This document shows, one piece after another, positions 54,660 to 62,927 of a stretch of 64,000 nucleotides of DNA; positions within the stretch are counted from its first letter, which is position 1, and each line of letters starts with the position of its first letter. The translations under genes were made by a program, and so were the position numbers. Location of the stretch: positions 3,601,001 through 3,665,000 of the forward strand of contig NZ_RJUU01000001.1 of the NCBI RefSeq assembly GCF_003751445.1, in the 5' to 3' direction. The notes under the pieces are model-generated. The model worked only from the letters and a program-made list of their open reading frames with translations. It was not told where the DNA came from and searched no databases. The DNA comes from Streptomyces sp. 840.1. GTDB lineage: Bacteria > Actinomycetota > Actinomycetes > Streptomycetales > Streptomycetaceae.

Positions 54660-56165
54660 ATGAGTCAGTCCACGCACGACCGGCCGGGCGCCGGCGCCGC
54701 ACGGCCACCCGCCGACGAAGAGGACGGCCCGTCGAAACTCGTCCTGTTCGGCCTCCTCCTCGGCCTGGTGCTCGGCCTGCTCGACGGCACGATCGTCGGC
54801 ACGGCCCTGCCCACGATCGTCAGCGATCTGGGCGGCCTCGGCCATCTGTCCTGGGTGGTGACCGCCTACCTGCTCACCGCCTCCCTCACCACCCCCGTCT
54901 GGGGCAAGCTCGGCGACCTGTACGGGCGCAAGGGGAGCTTCATGTGGGCGGTCGTGGTGTTCCTCGCCGGATCTGTACTCTCCGGCCTCGCCCAGGACAT
55001 GGGGCAGCTCATCGCCTTCCGCGCCGTCCAGGGACTCGGCGCGGGCGGCCTGATGGTCGGCGCCATCTCCATCATCGGCGTCATGCTGCCGCCCTCCCGG
55101 GCCGGCCGCTCGCAGGCGATGATCGGGGCCATGATGCCCCTCGCCCTGGTCGGCGGGCCGCTGCTCGGCGGCTTCCTCACCGACCAGCTGAACTGGCGCT
55201 GGGTCTTCTACGTCAACGTCCCCATCGGCGCGCTCGCCCTGCTCGTCGTCGGCCTGCGCCTGCGCCTGCGCACCGAGCGGGTCACGGCACGGATCGACTA
55301 CGCCGGCGCGGGTCTGCTCTGCGCCGCGATCCTGGCCCTCGCCCTGGTGGGCAGCTGGGGCGGTACGCGGTACGCCTGGCTGTCGCCGCAGATCACCGGC
55401 CTCGCGGCGACGGGCGCTCTCGCCCTGGCCTGGTTCGCCCGGGTCGAGCGACGGGCGGCCGAACCGATCATCCCGCCACGCCTGTTCGCCGACCGCAACT
55501 TCACGCTCGCCCAGGTGCTGACGTTCCTGGTGGGCGCCGCCATGGTCGGGACGTCCACCTACCTGCCGCAGTACATGCAGTTCGTACGCGGCGCGTCATC
55601 GACGGCCAGCGGCATGCTGCTGCTCCCGCTGATGGCGGGAATGTTCGGCGCCCAGCTCCTGGTCGGCAGGCTCCTCGCGGGCGGTGGCCGCTACCGCCCC
55701 TACCCCATCATCGGCGGGGCGCTGACGGCCACGGGCGCACTCGTCCTGCTGACAGTGGACACCGGGACCCCCACGGCGCTGACCTCCGCACTGACCCTCG
55801 TGCTGGGCACGGGCATGGGCCTGCTGATGCAGAGCACGCTGCTTGTCACCATCAACAGTGCGACACCGCGCGACATGGGCGCCGCGACGGGAACCGCCAC
55901 CCTCGTCCGTACGATCGGCAGCTCCCTGGGTGTCGCGGTGCTCGGCGCCGTCTACACGAGCCGGCTCCGCCCGGCCGGAATGCCGGACGGCGGCACGGCC
56001 TGGACGCCCGAGGCGGTGCGTGGGATGCCGGAGGGGGTCCGGGACGCGGTGCGGACGGCGGTCACCGAGGGCCTGCACGGGGTGCTGGCGGGCGCCGCGC
56101 TGCTCGGGGCCGTGATCTTCCTGGCGGCCTGGCTGATGCGGGAGGTGCCGTTGCGGGAGAAGTGA
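54660..56165 (+). CDS. MFS multidrug exporter, DHA2 (EmrB/QacA) family
   Basis: 501 aa with about 14 predicted helices. DHA2 features: FGLLLGLVLGLLDGTIVGTALPTIVSDLGG (motif with D near helix 1), WGKLGDLYGRKGSFM between helices 2 and 3, and GALLG/GGPLLGGFLTDQLNWRWVFYVNVPIG (motif C and the helix 5-6 hallmark). A proton-driven exporter of toxic compounds under the same TetR control as the reductase. GGGAGC precedes the ATG. Confidence 0.93.
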   Translation: MSQSTHDRPGAGAARPPADEEDGPSKLVLFGLLLGLVLGLLDGTIVGTALPTIVSDLGGLGHLSWVVTAYLLTASLTTPVWGKLGDLYGRKGSFMWAVVVFLAGSVLSGLAQDMGQLIAFRAVQGLGAGGLMVGAISIIGVMLPPSRAGRSQAMIGAMMPLALVGGPLLGGFLTDQLNWRWVFYVNVPIGALALLVVGLRLRLRTERVTARIDYAGAGLLCAAILALALVGSWGGTRYAWLSPQITGLAATGALALAWFARVERRAAEPIIPPRLFADRNFTLAQVLTFLVGAAMVGTSTYLPQYMQFVRGASSTASGMLLLPLMAGMFGAQLLVGRLLAGGGRYRPYPIIGGALTATGALVLLTVDTGTPTALTSALTLVLGTGMGLLMQSTLLVTINSATPRDMGAATGTATLVRTIGSSLGVAVLGAVYTSRLRPAGMPDGGTAWTPEAVRGMPEGVRDAVRTAVTEGLHGVLAGAALLGAVIFLAAWLMREVPLREK

Positions 56166-56250
56166 CCGGGCGGCCGGGGGGGTTTGGGGTCGGGGACGGG
56201 GACGGCTGACACGTAGCAAGACCGCAGGCGTTCGGGACAGGCGCGACCGG

Positions 56251-56273
56251 GGGCAGGGCCGGGGACCCTGCCC
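56251..56273. terminator. Hairpin between convergent MFS and PucR genes
   Basis: 8-bp stem GGGCAGGG/CCCTGCCC with 7-base loop in the 170-bp gap; the rest of the gap shows nothing. Confidence 0.5.
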
Positions 56274-56335
56274 ACGCCGGGGGGTGGTGGCAGGGACCGC
56301 TCAGCCCGCCGGAACCGGCCGTCCTGCGCAGGCGC

Positions 56336-57823
56336 TCATCCCTGCCGCAGCGCGAACCACAGCTCCGTCCGTACGTCCATGTCGTCCAGGTCCACCCCCA
56401 GCAGCGTCGCGCACCGCCCGATGCGCTGGCGGACCGTGTTGCGGTGGACCCGCAGGGCGGTCGCCGTGCGGTCCCAGCTGCCGTGCAGGCTCAGCCAGCA
56501 GCGCAGTGTCTCGGCGAGGGGTTCGGTGAGCGGGGCCAGCAGGGCGCGGGCGTGGGCCTCGGCCGCCTCGGGGGGCACCAGGGAGGCGAGGCCGCGGCCG
56601 GTGTCCGTGCGGTGGTGGGCCAGAGGGGTGCGGGTCGCCTCCGCGCGGCCCAGCGCACGGGCCGCGCGGGCGTCGGCCACGTCCAGCTCGGTGATCGCGG
56701 CGGGCGCCGACGCGCCGAGCGTCCAGCCGGGCTGCGGGGTGATCCGGTCGTCGCCGGGCACCAGCACCCGTACCGCCGCGCCGCCCCGGCCCGCGTCGAC
56801 CAGCGCCGAGCCCAGGGCCGCGCCGAGCGCCCCGGCCGTGAGCGGGTCCACCGGGTCGCCGCCGCTGCGGCGGGCGTGCACCACCGTCCACCGCTGCGCG
56901 CCGCCCAGCAGCGGGGCGACGCCCGCCGGGTCCGCGCCCAGCAGCAGCCGGACCAGGGCCGCCGAGCGGCCTGCGGCGTCGGCGCCCTGATGGGGGGCGG
57001 CCAGCAGGGAGAGCAGGACGACCGCGACCCCGGCGATGGTGTGGTCGCCCGCCTCGCGCCGCTTCGACGCCAGGGTCAGGACGAGCCCCTGCCCGCCGCC
57101 CAGCGCGTACGCGGCGAGGTGGGTGGTGTCCAGGGTGTCGGTGGCCGATGCGGGTGCGGGGCGCAGGACCGGCGCGACCACCCGGGCGAGCCGGGTGAGC
57201 GCGGCCCGGACGTCGGGGGCCGGCGTCCGGCCGGCCGCGTGCAGTTCCTCGCCGTCGGCCGTGAGCAGTACCGCCCGCCCCTCCAGCTGGGCCGCCAGCT
57301 GGTGCAGCACGGCCGGCACCGGGTCGGTCCTGGCCGCCGCCGTCGCCAGGGCCTGCTGGGCGCGCGTCACCCGGCGCAGCTCGCGCACCCGGGCCTGGGC
57401 CATCAGCTGCCACACCGCGCGGGCGATCGCCGTGAACGGGGTCTCGGGCGGCACCTCGATCAGCGGCAGCCCGTACCGTTCGCACGCGGCGATCAGCTCT
57501 GCTGGCACCGTGTCATGCACCGGCCGCACCCCGAAACCGAGCGCCGCGGCCCCCGCCTCGACCAGCCGGGACACATAGGTGTCCGGGTCCGCGAGCAGCA
57601 CCCCGGCGCTCAGCAGCAGCTCGCCGCCGAGCAGGTACGGGTACGGGTCGGCCATCTCCGAGGTGTGCACCCACAGCAGCTCCGCCTCGGCGGGTCCCGC
57701 GATGCGGCGCAGCCCCAGCTCCTCCCTGGCCAGCAGCTCGGTCAGCGCGATGGGCGGGGTCGGCGGAGCGGCCGGTGCGGCAGGGACGGTCGGTGCCGTC
57801 GGTCCGGCGGGGGATTCCGGCAT
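56336..57823 (-). CDS. PucR-family transcriptional regulator
   Basis: 495 aa. The N-terminal PucR domain (about 25-150: LTELLAREELGLRRIAGP, GELLLSAGVLLADPDTYVSRLVEAGAAALGFG, PLIEVPPETPFTAIA) senses a ligand. The C-terminal PucR-type HTH (about 430-490) reads TLRCWLSLHGSWDRTATALRVHRNTVRQRIGRCATLL over two stretches. It is divergent from a sodium:solute symporter gene whose promoter shares a 26-bp element with the ureohydrolase promoter 4 kb away. The natural role is control of guanidino-compound or polyamine catabolism. Start ATG 57823; upstream extension of the frame is antisense to the symporter. Confidence 0.9.
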   Translation of the reverse strand: MPESPAGPTAPTVPAAPAAPPTPPIALTELLAREELGLRRIAGPAEAELLWVHTSEMADPYPYLLGGELLLSAGVLLADPDTYVSRLVEAGAAALGFGVRPVHDTVPAELIAACERYGLPLIEVPPETPFTAIARAVWQLMAQARVRELRRVTRAQQALATAAARTDPVPAVLHQLAAQLEGRAVLLTADGEELHAAGRTPAPDVRAALTRLARVVAPVLRPAPASATDTLDTTHLAAYALGGGQGLVLTLASKRREAGDHTIAGVAVVLLSLLAAPHQGADAAGRSAALVRLLLGADPAGVAPLLGGAQRWTVVHARRSGGDPVDPLTAGALGAALGSALVDAGRGGAAVRVLVPGDDRITPQPGWTLGASAPAAITELDVADARAARALGRAEATRTPLAHHRTDTGRGLASLVPPEAAEAHARALLAPLTEPLAETLRCWLSLHGSWDRTATALRVHRNTVRQRIGRCATLLGVDLDDMDVRTELWFALRQG

Positions 57824-57848
57824 GGAGGGTTCATCCGTTCGGTGCGGT

Positions 57849-57874
57849 GAGAATGGATGAAACGTACACTTCAG
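57849..57874 (+). promoter_or_regulatory. Shared 26-bp promoter element, copy at the symporter gene
   Basis: Starts GAGAATGGATGAAACG and ends TACACTTCAG, identical base for base to 61818-61843. Similarity continues loosely for about 25 bases downstream. It lies 76 bases before the symporter ATG and 26 bases from the PucR start. Likely PucR operator or shared promoter. Confidence 0.8.
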
Positions 57875-57949
57875 CGTCGCTTCCGGGCCACCTACCGTCT
57901 TCACGACAACCGAACCCACGAACCTTGTGATCGAGACGGAGGGAAGCCC

Positions 57950-59425
57950 ATGGCAGTCGACTACGCCGTGATCGTCGTCTATCTGGCCGGCATGCTCGCC
58001 ATGGGCTGGTGGGGCATGCGCCGCGCCAAGTCCAAGAGCGAATTCCTGGTGGCGGGCCGCCGGCTCGGCCCCTGGATGTACTCCGGCACCATGGCCGCCA
58101 TCGTCCTCGGCGGCGCCTCGACGATCGGCGGGGTCGGCCTCGGCTACCAGTACGGGCTCTCCGGTGCCTGGATGGTGTTCACCATCGGGCTCGGGCTGCT
58201 CGCCCTCTCCGTGTTCTTCTCCGCCCGCATCGCCCGGCTGAAGGTCTACACCGTCTCCGAGATGCTCGACCTGCGCTACGGCGGCCGGGCCGGGCTCATC
58301 TCGGGCATCGTCATGTGGGCCTACACGCTGATGCTCGCGGTCACCTCGACCATCGCGTACGCCACCATCTTCGACGTCCTCTTCGACATGAACCGGACCG
58401 TCGCGATCATCCTCGGCGGCGCCATCGTCGTCGCGTACTCGACGCTCGGCGGCATGTGGTCGATCACGCTCACGGACATGGTCCAGTTCGTCGTCAAGAC
58501 CATCGGCGTGCTGCTGCTCCTGCTGCCCATCGCGGTGATCAAGGCGGGCGGCTTCAGTGAGATGAAGGCCAAGCTGCCCACCGAGTACTTCGACCCGCTG
58601 GGCATCGGCGGCGAGACGATCTTCACGTACGTGCTGATCTACACCTTCGGCATGCTGATCGGCCAGGACATCTGGCAGCGGGTGTTCACCGCCCGCAGCG
58701 ACCGCGTGGCCCGCCTGGGCGGCACCGTCGCCGGTACGTACTGCCTGGTGTACGCGGTCGCGGGAGCGGTCATCGGCACGGCGGCCAAGGTCATGTACCC
58801 GAAGCTGCCGACCGCGGACGCCGCCTTCGCGACCATCGTCAAGGACGAACTCCCGGTGGGCGTGCGGGGTCTGGTCCTGGCCGCCGCGCTCGCCGCCGTG
58901 ATGTCCACGTCCTCCGGTGCGCTGATCGCCTGCGCGACGGTCGCCAACAACGACATCTGGTCGCGGATCAAGGGCGCGGTCAGGCGCGAGGGGGACGGTG
59001 CCGAGCACGACGAGGTGAAGGGCAACCGCGCCTTCATCCTGATCATGGGCATCGCCGTGATCCTCATCGCCATCGCGCTGAACAACGTGGTCGAGGCCCT
59101 GACCGTCGCGTACAACCTGCTCGTCGGCGGACTCCTGGTGCCGATCCTGGGCGGCCTGCTGTGGCGCCGGGGCACGGCGGCCGGGGCGCTGGCCGCCGTC
59201 GCGGTGGGCGGCCTCGCGGTGGTCGGCCTGATGGCGGGGTACGGAATCCTCGCGAACGAACCGGTCTACTACGGCCTGCTGGCCTCGCTGGCGGTCTACG
59301 TCGTGGTGTCCCTGGCGACGAAGCCCACGGACGCGGCCGTCCTGGCCGCCTGGCGCGAACGGCTGGCCGGACGCGGCAGCGAGCCGGAGCCGGCGGAGCC
59401 GGTGGGGGAGCGGGTCGGGGGCTGA
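57950..59425 (+). CDS. Sodium:solute symporter (SSS family)
   Basis: 491 aa with about 13 membrane helices. SSS landmarks: FLVAGRRLGPWMYSGTMAAIVLGGASTIGG (sodium-site region, helices 1-2), GYQYGLSGAWMV, QDIWQRVFTARS and AAALAAVMSTSSGALIACATV. The same group imports small organic cations or acids; here the coregulated ureohydrolase suggests agmatine, guanidinobutyrate or a similar guanidino compound as substrate. GGAGGGAA precedes ATG 57950; the longer frame begins inside the promoter element and is rejected. Confidence 0.9.
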   Translation: MAVDYAVIVVYLAGMLAMGWWGMRRAKSKSEFLVAGRRLGPWMYSGTMAAIVLGGASTIGGVGLGYQYGLSGAWMVFTIGLGLLALSVFFSARIARLKVYTVSEMLDLRYGGRAGLISGIVMWAYTLMLAVTSTIAYATIFDVLFDMNRTVAIILGGAIVVAYSTLGGMWSITLTDMVQFVVKTIGVLLLLLPIAVIKAGGFSEMKAKLPTEYFDPLGIGGETIFTYVLIYTFGMLIGQDIWQRVFTARSDRVARLGGTVAGTYCLVYAVAGAVIGTAAKVMYPKLPTADAAFATIVKDELPVGVRGLVLAAALAAVMSTSSGALIACATVANNDIWSRIKGAVRREGDGAEHDEVKGNRAFILIMGIAVILIAIALNNVVEALTVAYNLLVGGLLVPILGGLLWRRGTAAGALAAVAVGGLAVVGLMAGYGILANEPVYYGLLASLAVYVVVSLATKPTDAAVLAAWRERLAGRGSEPEPAEPVGERVGG

Positions 59426-59430
59426 CCGTC

Positions 59431-59467
59431 CGGAACGGGCCGCCGGATGCTCCGGCGGCCCGTTCCG
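59431..59467. terminator. Terminator between symporter and MFS gene
   Basis: 17-bp perfect stem (CGGAACGGGCCGCCGGA) with loop TGC, six bases after the symporter stop and 29 bases before the end of the convergent MFS gene. Serves both. Confidence 0.85.
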
Positions 59468-59495
59468 TGACGGCCCTGTGCGCTGCCCGTTCCGG

Positions 59496-60764
59496 TCAGG
59501 CGGCGTGGCCGTGCGGCTTGCGTGCGGCGGTTTCGGCTGGATGGTTCTGGGCGGGGGCCGCGTCCGGGAGGCGGCCTGAGCGGGCGTCGCGGAACGCGAG
59601 GGGGACCACCAGAAGAATCAGGGTGGCCGCCGCGGCGAAGGCGCCGTCGATGCCCAGTGCGTAGGAGGTCAGGCCGACCGCCACGGCGCCGGCTCCGGTG
59701 CCCGCGTCGTAGGCCATGTTCCACAGGGTGCTGGCCATGCCGTGGCCGTCGGGGCCGGAGCGTTGGAACATCAGCACCAGCGTGTCGTTCTGGAGCGCGC
59801 CGAAGCCCAGGCCGTAGAGCACGGCTGCCGCGCCCGACAGCGCCGCCGCGCCGTTGGCCGCGGCGAGTCCGAAGCCGCCCATGCCCGCGGCGCAGGCCAG
59901 CACGCTCGGCCCCATCAGCCGGCCCACGCCCGAACGGTCGCTGACGATGCCGGCGACCCAGCGGCCGACGATGACCGCGCCTGTCAGGAGGAACAGCGCG
60001 GGCGTGGCCGAGGACGGCTGAGCCAGTGCGAGGGGGAGGAAGGACGTGACGGCGCCCAGCGCGCAGGCGGTCGTGATCAGGACGGTGAACGGCCTGCTGA
60101 CCGCCCGCAGCTGGGCCGGGCCCGTCCTGGACCGGGGCCGCGGGCGGCCGGGGCCGGCGGGGGCGGGCACCCTGATCGCGGCGGCGAGGGGCGCCGCCAG
60201 CACGCTCAGGGCGCCCGCGGTGACGAACACCGCGGTGAAGCCGAGGTGTTCGGCGGCCCACACCCCCAGGGGAAGACACGCCACCTGGGGCAGACCGACG
60301 GCGATGCCGTACAACCCCACGGCCCTGCCCCTGCTGTCGGCCGGGATCAGCTCGGCGACGAGCGCACTGCCGGCCACCGCGACCATTCCGAAGCCGGCAC
60401 CTCGCACGGCGGAGACGGCCAGCACCCAGTCCATGGCCGCCGAGACCGGGTAGGCGAAGGTGGGCAGGCCGAGGAGGAGCGATCCGATGATCAGCATCCG
60501 GCGCAGGCTCACCCGCTTCAGCAGCCATGACATGCACAGCTGCACACCCACGGTCGTCGCCATCGTCACACCGGTCGCGGCGCCGACGGCCGTGTAGCCC
60601 GAGCCGCCCTCGGCGGACCAGAGCGGCGCGACCGACAGCAGTGGTGCGTAGTTGGAGAAGGTGCCCAGAGTCGCGGCGAGGAGCAGAAGGAAGTCGCGCC
60701 CGGCAGGACCGGTGCGGTTGCCCTCGGCGGAGCCTCGGTGGCGCCTTGTCGGGGAGAAGGCCAT
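59496..60764 (-). CDS. MFS transporter (YfcJ/MdfA-like 12-helix)
   Basis: 422 aa with about 12 membrane helices: FLLLLAATLGTFSNYAPLLSVAPLW, WLLKRVSLRRMLIIG (cytoplasmic loop 2-3), GAGFGMVAVAGSALVAELIPADSRGRAVGLYG. Substrate unknown. It is divergent from a LysR regulator across 79 bp, the usual arrangement for an inducible exporter. The pair interrupts the symporter and ureohydrolase genes but carries no copy of their shared promoter element. Confidence 0.88.
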   Translation of the reverse strand: MAFSPTRRHRGSAEGNRTGPAGRDFLLLLAATLGTFSNYAPLLSVAPLWSAEGGSGYTAVGAATGVTMATTVGVQLCMSWLLKRVSLRRMLIIGSLLLGLPTFAYPVSAAMDWVLAVSAVRGAGFGMVAVAGSALVAELIPADSRGRAVGLYGIAVGLPQVACLPLGVWAAEHLGFTAVFVTAGALSVLAAPLAAAIRVPAPAGPGRPRPRSRTGPAQLRAVSRPFTVLITTACALGAVTSFLPLALAQPSSATPALFLLTGAVIVGRWVAGIVSDRSGVGRLMGPSVLACAAGMGGFGLAAANGAAALSGAAAVLYGLGFGALQNDTLVLMFQRSGPDGHGMASTLWNMAYDAGTGAGAVAVGLTSYALGIDGAFAAAATLILLVVPLAFRDARSGRLPDAAPAQNHPAETAARKPHGHAA

Positions 60765-60821
60765 GTGTGAAGTCTGGGGACTCCTCGCCCATCGCGTCCA
60801 ACGAATGATTGCAATGGTTTC

Positions 60822-60841
60822 GATCGATGATTACGATCGAT
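60822..60841. promoter_or_regulatory. GATCGAT repeat pair in the MFS-LysR gap
   Basis: GATCGAT occurs at 60822-60828 and 60835-60841, 13 bases apart, just before the LysR start. Two symmetric half-sites at this spacing fit a LysR-type recognition site that also overlaps the regulator's own start. Confidence 0.45.
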
Positions 60842-60843
60842 GG

Positions 60844-61743
60844 GTGGAGCTGAAGCATCTCGCTACGTTCGTCGTGGTCGCCCGGCGGCTGAGTTTCACC
60901 CGTGCCGCCGAGGAGCTGGGGTACGTACAGTCCAGCGTCACCGCACACATCAAGGCGCTCGAAACGGATCTCGGAGTCCCCCTCTTCGAACGCCTCGGCC
61001 GCCGGGTCACCCTCACCGACGCCGGCCGTGAGCTGCGAGGCCACGCCCAGACGCTCCTCAACCACGCGGAGCGGGCGACCGAAGCGGTACGGGGCGCGAG
61101 CGGCGACCCCCGGCGCGTGCGGGGGACGCTGCGCATCGCCGCACCGGAGAGCCTGTGCGCACACCGGCTGCCCACCGTCCTGGGAGCCCTGAAGGACCGC
61201 TTCCCCTACCTCCAGGTGGCCTTCGGCGCGGCCGGCAGGACCGCTCTGATGAACGCGCTCGGCGAAGGCAGTCTGGACGCCGGATTCCTGCTCGAGGAAG
61301 AGGTGGCCGGGCCGAACGTGACCGCCGAGAGGCTGGCGGAGGAGGAGCTGAGCCTGGTCGCCCGTCCTCGGCACCGGCTGGCACTCGGCGGCCTGGTCCG
61401 CACCGAGGACCTGGCCGGGGAGACCCTGCTGCTCATCGAGAAGGGCTGCGCACAGCGTGAGGTGATGGACCGCGAGCTCAGGCGGGCCGCGATCCGGCCC
61501 GCGACCATGGAGTTCGTCAGCACGGAGGCACTCAAGCGCTGCGCCGCGGCCGGACTCGGTGTGGCGCTGCTGCCGACGGTCGCCGTTGCCGACGAGATCG
61601 CCAGGGGGGAGCTCAGCGCCCTGGAATGGGCGCACCGCCCCGTCCTCGGCATCTACCTCGTCGTCCACAAGGACCGTCACCCCACGTCCGCACTGCGCAC
61701 CCTCACCTCGCTCGCTCGGGCGCAGTGGCCGGCCGCGGCCTGA
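60844..61743 (+). CDS. LysR-family transcriptional regulator
   Basis: 299 aa, standard length. HTH at 1-60: VELKHLATFVVVARRLSFTRAAEELGYVQSSVTAHIKALETDLG in sequence, LFERLGRRVTLTDAGREL, then a periplasmic-binding-like effector domain (about 90-295). The GTG at 60844 gives the canonical LysR N terminus; ATGs at 60805 and 60814 would add 10-13 residues and none has a clear ribosome-binding site. Likely activator or repressor of the divergent MFS gene. Confidence 0.88.
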   Translation: MELKHLATFVVVARRLSFTRAAEELGYVQSSVTAHIKALETDLGVPLFERLGRRVTLTDAGRELRGHAQTLLNHAERATEAVRGASGDPRRVRGTLRIAAPESLCAHRLPTVLGALKDRFPYLQVAFGAAGRTALMNALGEGSLDAGFLLEEEVAGPNVTAERLAEEELSLVARPRHRLALGGLVRTEDLAGETLLLIEKGCAQREVMDRELRRAAIRPATMEFVSTEALKRCAAAGLGVALLPTVAVADEIARGELSALEWAHRPVLGIYLVVHKDRHPTSALRTLTSLARAQWPAAA

Positions 61744-61817
61744 TCTCCGGGGCGCGGGGCAGGGGCGTCCGGCCGGTCCCGGAAGCCGGTATGGACGAAC
61801 CGTCCGTCTCCTGCGGC

Positions 61818-61843
61818 GAGAATGGATGAAACGTACACTTCAG
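61818..61843 (+). promoter_or_regulatory. Shared 26-bp promoter element, copy at the ureohydrolase gene
   Basis: Exact copy of the element at 57849-57874, here 116 bases before the ureohydrolase ATG. Followed by TTGACT and, further on, CTAGCGTCAT, similar to CTACCGTCTT in the other copy. Confidence 0.8.
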
Positions 61844-61958
61844 GGTTGACTCCGCGCCGCCTAGCGTCATCGGCAGACCCGTATGAGTGCTTCCGTGCCG
61901 TTGCGGGAGATCCGGCACACTCCGAGCAGCGCGTAATCGAAGGAAAGGCCACCCACCC

Positions 61959-62927
61959 ATGAGCAGCACCGAATCGCCGCGCGGCCCCGTCGACTCCTCC
62001 CGCGTCCCGCGGTACGCCGGGCCCGCGACGTTCGCCCGGCTGCCCCGCCTCGACGAGGTCGGCACGACGGATGTCGCCGTGGTCGGCGTGCCCTTCGACG
62101 CCGGGGTCTCCTACCGGCCCGGCGCCCGCTTCGGCGGCAACGCGATCCGGGAGGCCTCGCGGCTGCTCCGCCCGTACAACCCGGCGCAGGACGCCTCGCC
62201 GTTCGCCCTCGCGCAGGTCGCGGACGCCGGTGACATCGCGGCCAACCCCTTCGACATCAACGAGGCCGTCGAGACGATCGAGGCAGCGGCCGACGACCTG
62301 CTCTCCACCGGTGCCCGGCTGATGACGCTCGGCGGCGACCACACCATCGCACTGCCCCTGCTGCGTTCCGTGGCCAAGAAGCACGGCCCCGTCGCACTGC
62401 TCCACTTCGACGCGCACCTCGACACCTGGGACACCTACTTCGGCGCCGAGTACACCCACGGCACCCCGTTCCGCCGGGCCGTCGAGGAGGGCATCCTCGA
62501 CACCTCCGCGCTCTCCCACGTCGGCACCCGAGGCCCGCTGTACGGCAAGCAGGACCTCACCGACGACGCCAAGATGGGCTTCGGGATCGTGACCTCCGCC
62601 GACGTCATGCGACGCGGCGTCGACGAGATCGCCGACCAGCTCCGTCAGCGCATCGGCGACCGCCCGCTCTACATTTCCATCGACATCGACGTCCTGGACC
62701 CGGCGCACGCCCCCGGCACCGGCACCCCCGAGGCCGGCGGCCTCACCTCCCGTGAGCTGCTCGAAATCGTGCGCGGTCTCTCCTCCTGCAACCTGGTCTC
62801 CGCCGACCTGGTCGAGGTCGCCCCCGCGTACGATCACGCCGAAATCACCTCCGTCGCCGCCTCCCACACCGCGTACGAGCTGACGACGATCATGACCCGC
62901 CAGATTGCAGAGGCCCGGACGAAGTGA
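61959..62927 (+). CDS. speB: Ureohydrolase (agmatinase/guanidinobutyrase family)
   Basis: 322 aa. Hydrolyses a guanidino group to amine plus urea using a binuclear Mn centre. Metal ligands are seen in [19 protein letters not shown] and [16 protein letters not shown]. Family resemblance is to Streptomyces agmatinases; guanidinobutyrase or related activity fits equally, particularly because the next gene encodes a TPP-dependent enzyme. Its stop overlaps that gene's GTG start (GTGA). AAGGAAAGG lies 9-13 bases before the ATG. Confidence 0.9.
   Translation: MSSTESPRGPVDSSRVPRYAGPATFARLPRLDEVGTTDVAVVGVPFDAGVSYRPGARFGGNAIREASRLLRPYNPAQDASPFALAQVADAGDIAANPFDINEAVETIEAAADDLLSTGARLMTLGGDHTIALPLLRSVAKKHGPVALLHFDAHLDTWDTYFGAEYTHGTPFRRAVEEGILDTSALSHVGTRGPLYGKQDLTDDAKMGFGIVTSADVMRRGVDEIADQLRQRIGDRPLYISIDIDVLDPAHAPGTGTPEAGGLTSRELLEIVRGLSSCNLVSADLVEVAPAYDHAEITSVAASHTAYELTTIMTRQIAEARTK

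Noticed and set aside
57857..57949. Upstream start of the symporter at ATG 57857
   Set aside because: That ATG lies inside the 26-bp element shared with another promoter; ATG 57950 has GGAGGGAA and gives the normal SSS N terminus.
56336..59008. 890-codon version of the PucR gene
   Set aside because: The extra N-terminal 395 codons are antisense to the symporter; the recognised PucR domain starts soon after ATG 57823.
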